Origin: CAZDDB01 sp963843285 | Lineage (GTDB): Bacteria; Acidobacteriota; HRBIN11; JAKEFK01 | Length of the DNA: 64,000 bases | Direction: 5' to 3' | Assembly: GCA_963843285.1 (NCBI GenBank) | Contig: CAWJJO010000010.1 | Coordinates: forward strand, 71,781-135,780 | Part shown: one piece after another, positions 1-8,600 of the stretch | Position numbering within the stretch: position 1 is the stretch's first letter | Layout: each line of letters opens with the position of its first letter | Program-made: the position numbers and the translations under genes | Notes under the pieces: generated by a model | Told to the model about the DNA's origin: nothing | Databases searched by the model: none | What the model saw: the letters and a program-made list of their open reading frames with translations, nothing else

Positions 1-539
1 GATCCTTTTCGTATTCTGTATTGGTTCGGTGAAGGCTTTCGGAGAAGAATCCTTGAAAGACTTGAAAACGCTTGACGAACTCCAAAAACAATTCAATTCG
101 GATGCCGGAAAAGTTCGGCTGGTTGCTCTTCTTTCACCCACTTGACCAATGTGCCGTCGGGGGTACTCCGACATGCAGACAACGCTTAAAAACGTGAAAG
201 ATGCCGACGTAGTTGCTTGCCTGATTTGGCTTCCCTGTACTAAGGTCTGATTCTAAGGAGGAAGCTGTAGCCCGCGTTTCGGAGTTTGCCGATCCGCGCA
301 TCCATAATTACTGGGATGAAGTTCGGCTCACCGGTGACGCCTGGCAAAACCGTTTGGGCCTTCCTTCTTTTGCGTGGGATGTTTATTTTCTATTTGATCG
401 TTCTGTCTCCTGGCAGAAAGACGTTCCCCAACCGACTTTTTGGATGCATCAACTGAGTCGCGCGATGGATAAGGGACCTTTCCTGGATCAAAAAGAGTTC
501 GAGTCTAGATTGAAAACGATGGTGGTAAATAAGAAATGA
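1..539 (+). CDS. Thioredoxin-like protein with in-frame UGA (putative selenoprotein); 5' end missing, one frameshift
   Basis: The reading frame enters from the window edge inside a probable signal peptide (ILFVFCIGSVKA) and continues to SPT-UGA-PMCRRG, with the stop codon at 143-145. The motif is that of a thioredoxin-like UxxC/CxxC active site, and the frame stays coding-like after the UGA, so UGA probably encodes selenocysteine. A second break, one extra base near 231-236, moves the frame from ...IWLP to ...VLRSDS; the rest (FADPRIHNYWDE, WDVYFLF, FWMHQL) fits the long variant of this thioredoxin-like family, which normally has cysteine at this place. The stop at 537-539 overlaps the ATG of the next gene, so the two are translationally coupled. 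It lies in a metal and arsenic gene cluster, which suggests a redox role there. Selenocysteine is an inference; Cys-to-stop mutation plus decay is the alternative. Confidence 0.6.
143..177 (+). promoter_or_regulatory. SECIS-like hairpin just after the UGA
   Basis: Bases 156-160 (GTCGG) pair with 168-172 (CCGAC), extended by a G-T wobble 161/167, leaving the loop GGTAC at 162-166. An outer TGC (152-154) can pair with GCA (175-177). The loop G-T (163-164) lies about 18 bases after the UGA, within the spacing expected of bacterial SECIS elements read by SelB. Found by eye; no folding energy was computed. Confidence 0.45.
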
Positions 540-1042
540 GCTTCAAAGATGACAAATCCATATGTCCACTTTGTGGGCAAAAAGGAAGGAGTGTTCAGTC
601 GCTCACTCTGCGTTCGCTCCTTCAAGAGCAATCGTTGCCTTTTATTCAAGACGATGAATATTTTTTCTGTGTAAACGCCGATTGCGACGGTGTCTATTTC
701 TCCGCCTCGAAGGATTCCGTTTTTCGAAAAGACCAAGTAAAAATTCGTATTGGCCTGAAAGAGAAGCACGCTCCCAGGCCGTTGTGCTATTGCTTTGGCC
801 ACACGATAGAGGACGTTCATCTCGATATCCTCAAAACAGGCACAAGCAATGTTGAGAAAGATATATCCGATAAAATCAAGGCCGGCCTCTGTCACTGCGA
901 GGATGCAAACCCGGAGGGCAGATGCTGTCTTGGAAATGTAGCTATTGCTGTTCAAGAAGCATTTCGAATCTATAACATGGCCAAGAACGAGAAATCCATT
1001 CCGCAAAAGACAGCAAGCGACTGTTGCAGATTTCCCCGATGA
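536..1042 (+). CDS. CopZ-type [2Fe-2S]/zinc-binding metallochaperone
   Basis: A 168-residue protein with an N-terminal zinc-ribbon motif (CPLCGQKG, later CVNADCDGVYF) and a [2Fe-2S] BFD-like half holding the cysteines of CYCFGHT, CHCEDANPEG and RCCLG. This is the architecture of the N-terminal domain of Archaeoglobus CopZ and of bacterial proteins annotated as iron-sulfur cluster-binding metallochaperones; no HMA domain follows. The product is probably cytoplasmic and handles a thiophilic metal. The ATG overlaps the stop of the thioredoxin-like gene (ATGA). The last ~20 residues do not look like the family and run into the antisense remains of a sigma-factor gene, so the natural 3' end may have been replaced. 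Confidence 0.7.
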   Translation: MSFKDDKSICPLCGQKGRSVQSLTLRSLLQEQSLPFIQDDEYFFCVNADCDGVYFSASKDSVFRKDQVKIRIGLKEKHAPRPLCYCFGHTIEDVHLDILKTGTSNVEKDISDKIKAGLCHCEDANPEGRCCLGNVAIAVQEAFRIYNMAKNEKSIPQKTASDCCRFPR

Positions 1043-1362
1043 ACAAGCGGAACCGGTGTTTCTGTTCGATCGTGGGTTCCCGATTGATCGGGCGAAATCA
1101 GATCCTCCCGTGGTTCTAGAGTCTCGCGTCGTTTTCGAAATGAATCGATGATAACGTTCCGTGCAATTCGGTAAATCCATGGAGCAAGTTTTTCTGTTTG
1201 TTTCAGGGATCCGATCTGATTGTGAATCCTCAAAAAGATATCGTGTAACAAATCTTCGGTTGAAGATCTGTCGGGCGCACGTTTTGAAATGAAAGCCTTT
1301 AACGGCTCACGGAATTCCGTATAGAGCTTTTCAATATCAACCTGGCTGTTCTGGCCGATCAA
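970..1362 (-). pseudogene. Truncated ECF sigma factor (SigZ-like), region 2 only
   Basis: Residues 10-75 match sigma region 2 of SigZ-type ECF factors: LYTEFREPLKAFI, EDLLHDIFLRIHNQI and WIYRIARNVIIDSFRKRRE. After about residue 85 the family resemblance is lost, no region 4 (the -35 reading domain) follows, and the frame runs into the antisense of the CopZ-like gene. The full family is about 170-190 residues and this frame has 130. The start is a TTG at 1362, so the 5' end is uncertain too. A deletion that joined two convergent genes explains both damaged ends. It is unlikely to work as a sigma factor. Confidence 0.6.
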
Positions 1363-1551
1363 CTGCAGCGCAGTGTCAAATTACAGGTAATAGGCGGCCT
1401 TCTTTTCTTTCTTGAATTTTGGATCTATTTGCTCCTTTATCAGTCGTATAACTCTGACGACCGGCGGCTGGCGCAATGGGCCATTGTAGGCACAACAGCA
1501 GTCCTGATTGCTGCTATATATTTCTTCTTTGTGCGGCACGCCAAAGAATGA
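1363..1551 (+). CDS. Possible small membrane protein, start unclear
   Basis: An open frame ending at TGA 1549-1551 encodes two hydrophobic stretches (IGGLLFFLEFWIYLLLY and VGTTAVLIAAIYFFFV) separated by a polar turn (QSYNSDDRRLAQ) and followed by a basic tail. No ATG/GTG start is present; the frame runs back to the start of the divergent sigma fragment, so it may be a 5'-truncated remnant. No family was recognised. Confidence 0.3.
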   Translation: MQRSVKLQVIGGLLFFLEFWIYLLLYQSYNSDDRRLAQWAIVGTTAVLIAAIYFFFVRHAKE

Positions 1552-1561
1552 CCGTCTAAAA

Positions 1562-1598
1562 TTGACAATGATATCGATTCATTTAAAATTATCGATAT
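1562..1598 (+). promoter_or_regulatory. arsR promoter with palindromic operator over the start codon
   Basis: TTGACA (1562-1567) and TAAAAT (1584-1589), 16 bases apart, form a plausible sigma-70 promoter. A perfect inverted repeat, ATATCGAT (1571-1578) and ATCGATAT (1591-1598), covers the -10 and reaches into the arsR ATG at 1597. This is the expected layout for ArsR autorepression. Transcription would start at or next to the ATG, so the mRNA is probably leaderless. Confidence 0.6.
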
Positions 1599-1908
1599 GA
1601 GAGAGAAGTTCGAGGATCTGGAAATAGTGTTTAAGGCATTGGGGGATTCTACCAGACTACGGATATTAGACTTGTTAAAACGCCCTGGGAGAAGCGCCTG
1701 CGATCTGGTTGAACGTAGTGAAAAGGGAATGTGCGCGTGCGATATCCAGGATGAGATTGGTTTGTCTCAGGCTGCGATCTCTCACCATATGGGGCTTTTG
1801 AAAAGAGCAAAATTGATCCATTCGGAGAAAAGAGGCCGGTGGATGTTCTATTGGAGAAATGAGGCCATGATTGCCAATTTAGCGGAGAAATTGGCGAAGA
1901 CCGTATAG
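1597..1908 (+). CDS. arsR: ArsR-family metalloid-responsive repressor
   Basis: A 103-residue winged-helix protein of normal ArsR/SmtB length. The N-terminal FKALGDSTRLRILDLL is the family hallmark, and LSQAAISHHMGLLKRAKLI is the recognition helix-turn-helix. Cys46 and Cys48 (MCACDIQ) form the CxC typical of As(III)-sensing ArsR, with Cys35 as a possible third ligand. It should repress its own promoter and the arsC-acr3-arsC genes downstream until arsenite or antimonite binds. There is no Shine-Dalgarno sequence; the ATG lies inside the operator palindrome. Confidence 0.9.
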   Translation: MREKFEDLEIVFKALGDSTRLRILDLLKRPGRSACDLVERSEKGMCACDIQDEIGLSQAAISHHMGLLKRAKLIHSEKRGRWMFYWRNEAMIANLAEKLAKTV

Positions 1909-1944
1909 CTTTTTTGCCGATGTTATATCGAGATATGTAAATAT

Positions 1945-2397
1945 ATGAATGAAAGAATAGACGCGAAACGAAAGAGAGTTTTGTTTCTATGCACGCACAA
2001 CTCCTCGAGAAGTCAGATAGCCGAAGCGCTGCTACGGGAAAAAGCCGGCGATCGATTTGAGGTACTCAGCGCAGGAACTGATCCAACTGAGTTGCATCCC
2101 TTTGCTGTGTTGGTTATGAACGAAATCGGTATCGATGTTTCAGCTCAGGAATCGAAGCACATCCGTGACTATTTCAGACAACCATTCGATTGGGTGATTA
2201 CGGTCTGTGATCGGGCCCGCGAAAAATGCCCGATCTATCCTCTCGCTACCTGGCTCCATTGGAGCATCATGGACCCAGAAAGCCTTGCCGATTTTAGATC
2301 TGCGCGTGATGAGCTCGCAAGAAGGATCACTGCATTCATTGAAGGAACATATATTCAGGATGGCGCCGGAATCGGGGGCCGGGAGTTCAAAAGATGA
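1945..2397 (+). CDS. arsC: Arsenate reductase, thioredoxin-coupled (LMW-phosphatase fold)
   Basis: A 150-residue protein of the low-molecular-weight protein tyrosine phosphatase fold. The phosphate loop CTHNSSR has nucleophile Cys16 and Arg22; Cys88 (TVCD) and Cys95 (EKCP) are the two further redox cysteines that pass the disulfide to thioredoxin in S. aureus-type ArsC. WSIMDPES supplies the catalytic Asp (DP). It reduces arsenate to arsenite for export by the next gene. The ATG of acr3 overlaps its stop (2394 against 2397), so they are co-translated. A second, diverged arsC lies beyond acr3. The loop has serine where cysteine is common (NSSRS rather than NSCRS), outside the catalytic set. 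Confidence 0.88.
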   Translation: MNERIDAKRKRVLFLCTHNSSRSQIAEALLREKAGDRFEVLSAGTDPTELHPFAVLVMNEIGIDVSAQESKHIRDYFRQPFDWVITVCDRAREKCPIYPLATWLHWSIMDPESLADFRSARDELARRITAFIEGTYIQDGAGIGGREFKR

Positions 2398-3522
2398 AAG
2401 TAGTAGCCCTCAAGACCAGTGATTCGGCTCACAAAGTTCTTTCGCAACCTGCTTCCAAGAAAATCGGTTTTTTTGAAAAGTATCTGACCGTTTGGGTTCT
2501 TTTGTGCATGATTTTGGGAGTGCTGTTAGGACGGATCGCTCCCGGCATGACAAACATGTTACGAGGTGCGGAACTTGGATCTGGAAGCCAAATCAACCTC
2601 CCGATTACCATCTTAATCTGGTTGATGATTTATCCGATGATGCTGAAGATTGAATTCAGCAGCCTCAAAGGAGTTGGGAAAAAACCGAAAGGGCTTTTCA
2701 TTACACTTTTTGTGAATTGGATGGTAAAGCCATTCTCCATGGCGCTGATTGCGTGGATTTTTTTCAAGATTCTTTTTCATGACATGATCGGTGAGTCGCT
2801 CGCCAATCAGTATATTGCCGGCGCCATTATCCTTGCCGCGGCGCCGTGTACTGCAATGGTTTTTGTCTGGTCCTATCTGACGGACGGCGATCCCGCTTAT
2901 ACGCTGGTCCAGGTTTCTGTAAACGATCTGCTGATGCTCGTTCTTTTTGCTCCCGATCGTTTCAGTTCTCGTGAGCGGAGCAAGCAATCTTACGGTACCA
3001 TTCCGAGTGCTCCTGTACAGTGTCGTTGCTTTTATCGTGATTCCTCTTGTGCTTGGTGCTCTCTCACGAACAATCTTGATTCGAAGAAAAGGTAAGCATT
3101 GGTTCGAAACTGTTTTTCTCCCTTTCTTTCATCCCGTCACGATCATTGCTCTTCTGCTTACGCTGGTTCTCATCTTCGCGTTTCAGTCTGAGAATCTGAC
3201 GACCCGATGGTTTCATGTGCTTTTGATTTCGATTCCATTGGTGATTCAGGTTTATTTCAACTCCTCGCTTACCTATGGATTGATGAAGTTGTTGAAGGTT
3301 GAATACGAAATCGCCGCGCCGGGCGCTTTGATTGGGGCGAGCAATTTCTTCGAGCTTGCCGTTGCCACAGCGATTGCTTTATTCGGCCCAACCTCAGGCG
3401 CTGCGCTCGCAACGGTGGTCGGGGTGCTGGTGGAAGTGCCCGTCATGCTTTCGGTCTGCAGAGTTTGTAATCGAACTCGCCATTGGTTTCCGAAACGATC
3501 TGAGGTCGGTCAAGAAATATGA
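2394..3522 (+). CDS. acr3: ACR3-type arsenite efflux permease, one frameshift
   Basis: About ten hydrophobic segments of the bile-acid/arsenite symporter fold. The first frame (2394 to about 2955) carries the ACR3 start (FFEKYLTVWVLLCMILGVLLG) in part and APCTAMVFVWS with the conserved transport cysteine; the second frame (about 2956 to 3522) carries the remaining helices and GASNFFELAVATAI with the conserved glutamate. One extra G at about 2955 (CTCCCGATCG) separates them; removing it gives a continuous protein of about 375 residues, the family's normal length. No other damage is visible, so this is either a sequencing indel or a very recent mutation. The ATG overlaps arsC upstream and the stop overlaps the second arsC downstream (ATGA). 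It exports arsenite made by the reductases. Confidence 0.85.
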
Positions 3523-3920
3523 ACAAAAGGATTTTGATTCTGTGCACCGGCAATTCCGCTCGGAGCCAGATGGCTGAAGGATTGTTTCGCGCGAAGGCTC
3601 CGGAATCAGTTGAGGTTTATAGCGCCGGAACCAATCCTAAAGGCTTGAATCCGCTGGCTGTGCAGGCGATGAAAGAGTTGAACATCGATATTTCCGGACA
3701 TCAATCGAAAGATGTCTCGATCTTCGATGGCCAACACTTCGATCTGGTTATAACAGTTTGCGACAACGCAAAAGAAAGCTGCCCGGTCTTTCCTGGAGCT
3801 CAAGCTCTGCACTGGAGCACTCCGGATCCCGAAGACCTCGAATCTTTTCGAAACATCAGAGACAGTCTTTCGAATCGTATCGATGATTTCCTGGTTTCTT
3901 TCAAGCTGGAGAATTCGTGA
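3519..3920 (+). CDS. arsC: Second arsenate reductase (thioredoxin-coupled ArsC)
   Basis: 133 residues, typical of the family. The phosphate loop CTGNSARS has Cys9 and Arg15; Cys81 (TVCD) and Cys88 (ESCP) complete the redox triad, and WSTPDPED holds the DP acid. It is clearly diverged from the copy at 1945-2397, so it is not a recent tandem copy. It overlaps acr3 by four bases and the tiny downstream ORF by four bases, giving a fully coupled arsR-arsC-acr3-arsC unit. Confidence 0.88.
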   Translation: MNKRILILCTGNSARSQMAEGLFRAKAPESVEVYSAGTNPKGLNPLAVQAMKELNIDISGHQSKDVSIFDGQHFDLVITVCDNAKESCPVFPGAQALHWSTPDPEDLESFRNIRDSLSNRIDDFLVSFKLENS

Positions 3921-4072
3921 ATCCAAGCCAACGCGAACGCTTGATTTGGGGCTGGCTCCGACTCTTTCTATCGTGGATACAGGTCACATTGGCAACAGCA
4001 GGGTTCATTCGTCACCGCTTAGAGACTCAAAATCTGTTGATGAAGCTAATTTTTGAAGAACTGTTTCCGTGA
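3917..4072 (+). CDS. Small hypothetical protein at the end of the ars operon
   Basis: A 51-residue frame with a GTG start overlapping the arsC stop (GTGA), a spacing typical of coupled operon genes. It begins NPSQRERLIWGWLRLFL and has one hydrophobic amphipathic stretch followed by a basic/polar tail (HRLETQNLL). No family was recognised. It could be a peripheral membrane peptide associated with the permease. Confidence 0.45.
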   Translation: MNPSQRERLIWGWLRLFLSWIQVTLATAGFIRHRLETQNLLMKLIFEELFP

Positions 4073-4167
4073 ATTCGCTGTGAAGAGCTTTATCAATGCT
4101 GTTTGTGGTGTTCTGGAAATTCATTTTCCCTCGAAAAGAAAACACCCTCCGGAAAAAAGAATTCAAA

Positions 4168-4173
4168 TATAAT
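4168..4173 (+). promoter_or_regulatory. -10 hexamer (TATAAT) of the pyrophosphatase gene
   Basis: A perfect TATAAT ends six bases before the ATG at 4180, and no ribosome-binding site precedes that ATG. Transcription would begin at or beside the start codon. No good -35 was seen. Confidence 0.45.
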
Positions 4174-4179
4174 GCGATT

Positions 4180-4854
4180 ATGAACTACGAAAAAGAACTG
4201 GGAATGCTCTTCCGTGCTCATCCATGGCACGGCGTATTCATTGGTCGAAATGCTCCTGAGGTTGTCACCTGTTACATTGAGATTGTTCCTACCGACACCA
4301 TCAAATATGAGGTGGACAAGATCAGCGGGATCTTGAAGGTAGATCGGCCGCAGAAATATTCCAACACCTGCCCCACCCTGTACGGATTTGTTCCCCAGAC
4401 CTACTGCGGGGAGACTCACGGCGTTTTCACCAGTGAGCGAATCGGACGCGGCGGCATCGTAGGCGACGGCGATCCGCTCGACATTTGTATTCTCACCGAG
4501 AAGACGATCGCCCGCGGCGATATACTTCTCCAGGCGATTCCAATCGGCGGACTGAGACTCGTGGATCGGAACCAGGCAGATGACAAGATCGTCGCCGTGC
4601 TGCAGGGAGATGCGATGTTCGGAGCTTACAAAAATATCGAAGATTGCCCGGACGGTCTGTTGGATCGTTTGCGCCACTATTTCCTCACCTACAAACAAGC
4701 GCCCAACGAACCGGAGTATCCAGTGGAAATCCCGCACATTTACGGAAAGGAAGAAGCCTATGAGGTTATCCGCTTCTGCCGGCAGGATTATCACGCACAA
4801 TTTGCCGAAGTCGAAGAGATGCTCCGCGTGATGCAGGCTCCCGGCTCACCCTGA
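4180..4854 (+). CDS. ppa: Inorganic pyrophosphatase, class I
   Basis: A 224-residue soluble pyrophosphatase hydrolysing PPi to two phosphates. The family signature DGDPLDI (Asp96, Asp98, Asp101) supplies the metal ligands, with IPTDTIKYE-like and TLYGFVPQTYC segments typical of class I enzymes. The start was set at MNYEKELG (4180); the longer frame from 4096 adds 28 residues unlike the family. It is slightly longer than bacterial homohexameric enzymes (about 175 residues). It stands alone and probably has a leaderless message. Confidence 0.88.
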   Translation: MNYEKELGMLFRAHPWHGVFIGRNAPEVVTCYIEIVPTDTIKYEVDKISGILKVDRPQKYSNTCPTLYGFVPQTYCGETHGVFTSERIGRGGIVGDGDPLDICILTEKTIARGDILLQAIPIGGLRLVDRNQADDKIVAVLQGDAMFGAYKNIEDCPDGLLDRLRHYFLTYKQAPNEPEYPVEIPHIYGKEEAYEVIRFCRQDYHAQFAEVEEMLRVMQAPGSP

Positions 4855-4931
4855 TGACGGCGCCTATTCCTCCCCGTACGTTCTGGCAGAGTTTGCGATG
4901 CCGGCTGCCAACAATCTAAGTTATAGCTACG

Positions 4932-5573
4932 TTAGCCCTTTAGCGAGCGCAGGATCTCCATGATCTTTTCGGCCTCGGGGCAGGTGGGGCAGAGCTTCAC
5001 ATAAATTTCGAAGTGGTGGATGGTTTGATCGTACTGCTTGAGTTTGTAGTAAACCCAGCCTGTAAAGTAATGAGCCTCGGCGTCCGTGGGCCGGGCGTCC
5101 ACAACCTTTTTAAAATGAGTGATGGCTTCGCTGAAATTATTGTTGTAGTACTGCGCCTTGGCAAGCTGATATTCGACATCCAGATCATCGGGTGATGACT
5201 CCAGAATTTTCTTGAGATCTACCTCCGCCAGATCGTATTTCTTTAAAGCCATCTGAGCTTCAGCTCTACCGCGCAAAGCCTGTAAATAATCGTCCTTTCG
5301 CAATTTCAACGCGTCAGAAAAACTTTCAATGGAGGACTGATAATTCTCCAGTTTTAAATGGCACATTCCCAGAAAGTAGCTCGCCTCATCGGCCTTCTTC
5401 GGATTTTCTTTAATGACCTTCTTGAATAGCGGAATCGCCTCCTGATATTCACCTTTGTCATAAAGATCTTTCGCTTTCTTATATGGATTCGATTTTGGTT
5501 CGTCCTGCGCGCCTATCGCAGAGACAAACAGAATCAAGCTAAAAACAAACAAACTCACAATTATCCTTTTCAT
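4932..5573 (-). CDS. Exported TPR-repeat protein
   Basis: 213 residues starting with a signal peptide (MKRIIVSLFVFSLILFVSAIGA, cleavage near AQDEP). The rest is about five tetratricopeptide repeats, for example AKDLYDKGEYQEAIPLFKKV, ASYFLGMCHLKLENYQSSI and AHYFTGWVYYKLKQYDQTI, so it is a periplasmic scaffold for protein-protein contacts. The ATG at 5573 is preferred because GGAGG lies seven bases upstream. The gene lies just downstream of and in line with the TamB-TamA fusion, so it may be an envelope-assembly helper. The specific function is not known. Confidence 0.75.
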   Translation of the reverse strand: MKRIIVSLFVFSLILFVSAIGAQDEPKSNPYKKAKDLYDKGEYQEAIPLFKKVIKENPKKADEASYFLGMCHLKLENYQSSIESFSDALKLRKDDYLQALRGRAEAQMALKKYDLAEVDLKKILESSPDDLDVEYQLAKAQYYNNNFSEAITHFKKVVDARPTDAEAHYFTGWVYYKLKQYDQTIHHFEIYVKLCPTCPEAEKIMEILRSLKG

Positions 5574-5598
5574 TTTCAATCCTCCATGGATACCTCAT

Positions 5599-5615
5599 GC
5601 AGGCGAGACGCCTGC
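5599..5615. repeat. Dispersed GCAGGC-type hairpin repeat
   Basis: GCAGGC-GAGAC-GCCTGC, a perfect 6-bp stem, between the TamB-TamA fusion and the TPR gene. Relatives of this hairpin recur in many intergenic gaps of the window. Confidence 0.7.
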
Positions 5616-5628
5616 GGTAATCTGGTTT

Positions 5629-8600
5629 TCAAAAGGCCTGGCCGAAACCGAAATGAAACACGGTCCGCGGTTCATCTTCCAGCGGATCCAAATTGAAACC
5701 CAGATCAAATCTTGCGAGAACTCCGTAAGGAAGCGCCAGGCGAAGGCCGAATCCCGTGGAGTGCCGAAGATCGGAGAAGCTAAAATCGGTGATCTCTTCG
5801 TAAACATTTCCCAAATCATAAAATAAGACTCCTTCAAACCATTTGTAAATAGGAAATCGCACTTCCTCATTCAAGATCAAAACAGCTTCACCGCCGAGGG
5901 GTTCATTAAATATTTCATCTCTTGGTCCAACTTCTTCAAATCGGAATCCACGAATCGTATCGCCACCTCCGGCAAAAAACCTTTCGGGTGTCAGCAAGAA
6001 CTGCTGTTCAAAGGTTGTTGCAAGCCCCAGCCTGACACCTGAAGCGAGAGTGAAACGTGAGAAGTTCCGGTAGTAAAAAAATTGTGAATAGGATTTTAAA
6101 AACGTTTGAAAGGAACCCAGAAAATCAGGCGAATATTCCAACCCGGTGGAAACAAAAAATCCATGCGTTGCATTGATGGGATTATCTCTGTAATCGCCAT
6201 ACACCGTAGCCAGCAGTCTGCTGATTCCAATAATGAATTCCTGTGGAACAGGATCCCCCGGGATCTCCAGAGTTGTTTTGTTTCTTGTGTACTTGTACCC
6301 CGATTGCAATTCAAACAATCCCGGCAAATCGTTTTGCTGCTGGAACGTAAAATTCGTCTGCACCAGATCGAGTTCCGTTATATTCACCCTTTCCGCGAGA
6401 AAGAATGCGTTCCAGTTCCACCCCAGAATGGATGGAGAACTGTAGCCAAATTGATAACGGTTTTCCCGGCGGTTCAGTCTCCCATAGATGAAGACCGATT
6501 GCGCAGTCCCGAGAAAATTCTGATCGACCAGTTGTGCTTCCCCTTCAAAGTCTTCTTCGGAGTCGTACCGTCCGCCGTAAACCACTTCGTACTTCTTATC
6601 TTCTACGACATCCACGATGACATCGTACATACCAGGCTCATCCGTTTCTTCCAGATGCATGTTGATGCTTTCAAAAATGCGCATCGCATACAAACGATCC
6701 TGCGCTTCGGACAACAATTCTTCCGTGATCATTTCCCCTTCTTTCAGTTTGAGCTCTTTCCGGATCAGTCCTTCGCGCGTAACTTTGCGTCCACGGATTT
6801 GCACGGAATGAATTCTCGCCTGGGTTCCGGTTTCGAAGTCATATCGAATGATCACATGGGGACTACCCGGCAACGGTTCGACCATTGCGTCTGCGCGAGC
6901 ACTCCAATATCCCCGGGTTTTGTAATATTGCAGAACGGTCTTCTCATCTCCAGTTAGCTTCAGTGGCAAATAGACACTTCCAGGCGTCAGGCTGAGATTG
7001 GCAAGCAACTCGTCCGGCAATGTTTGATTGTCCGTTAAAGCCAGAGAGGAAACGGAGCTTCGGGATCCTTCCTTCATGATGATTTCTACTTCCACTGATC
7101 CCTGCTGTGAATCGTATTTTATTTCGCCCTGCCGGGAGCTGGCAGCAAGAAAGCCCTCTTCTGCGTAAAGCGCTGCGATTTTTTTCGATAACTCCCGGAA
7201 TCTGTGGATTGCTTCACTGATCATCTCATTGCGTGAAATGTAAAGAGCTCTCAGCCGATCTTGAAATTCATCCGACGGAATCGAGGTTTGGCCTGTAAAG
7301 ACTAATCTTCCCTCTTTCCACTCGGGTCCCGGATTGACATCGATCCTGTACACAATGGTTCCTGCCTGGCTCTCGGTTGTTGTTTCAACCGAAGCACCAA
7401 AGAAGCCTTTTCCGCGAAGTGTCTCCAGCAGGTCCAGTTCCATTTGAACCAGAACGGATGTATCTGAAAATCCTTCTCTCCACCACCGATCGTATTCTGA
7501 AGTTTTTGAATTCCCGACTTCCGTTCCTGAAACGATCCATTTGCGTTTGCCCTGACCGGAAACGCGAATGCGGAGATCGATCGTGGATTCATTCCCCCGT
7601 GATTCTTCGATTTCAACTAGAGGGAACAGATAGCCGATCTGTTGTAGGTCCTTTTTGATCTCATCTACTCCTTCCTGAATCGTCCAAAAATCGTATCTCT
7701 CTCCTTGTTTTCCAAGGCGATCAAGAAGTTTCTGTTCCGCCAATTCTGTTTCATTTTCGATTTGTACAGATCCTATCGTGGTTCGGCCTCTACGCCCGCC
7801 GGATGTCCCCGGAGATCTGGCTCTACCACCGGGCCCAAATTGAAATCTGTGTCTCAGGCTTGCGTTGAAAGTGTCTTGATCATCGACAACGCGCAAATGA
7901 AAATTGTTCCTGATGCGATAATTCGCGAGCCACAACTGTTCGGTGGATTCGTTCAGTGACAACGAATACGCAAGATCCAGATCGCGACTCAATCGTTTTC
8001 CCAGAGTTAACCGCGCCCCCGGGTTACTTTCGGATGCAATGAGCAAAGGCTCAATCGCAAAAGTCTGCAACCCTAAGCCTCTGGAGATAGATCGTTGAAA
8101 ATCGGATAAAACGGCGCCCGTGAGGAAAGCCGCAAACTGTTGTGAGAAAAAGAGGCTGGAAGCATCCTCCAATTCCGTGGTTCCCGTTAAGAGCAGAGAG
8201 TAAAGTTGCGTGCTGTCGAGATCCCCACAGGAAGACGAATGCGGAGACTCTACTTTCGGATCATCCATATAGCCCGTGACTGTGAGGGCTATATCGCACA
8301 GTTTTGTTCTGGTTCCCAAATCGTATTCCACATCTGTGTGCAGTCTGATCTGCATTCTAGGATTGAGGATTTCCGTTCCGCGATAATCGAGAGATGCTTC
8401 TTCGACCGTATACGTGTTCCCTTCAAATTCCAGATAGCTTCCTTCCCTTATGAATGCGCGGCCCGTCAATAGCGGCTCAGACACTGTTCCTGAAACATTC
8501 AAGTTTGCGGAGGCTCTGAGCTTTCCCATGTTGTTATCCATCAACGCGTCCCGGATCGTCTCGATGTCCAGTTTCAGCCGGATTCGATTGGAGATGGAAT

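Noticed and set aside
488..1180. 230-residue minus-strand frame over the metallochaperone gene
   Set aside because: It is a shadow of the chaperone gene and of the sigma fragment; no family features.
6106..6957. 283-residue open frame antisense to the TamB-TamA fusion, with many others in 8.2-11.1 kb
   Set aside because: Composition follows the codon structure of the real gene on the other strand, with no start context or family.
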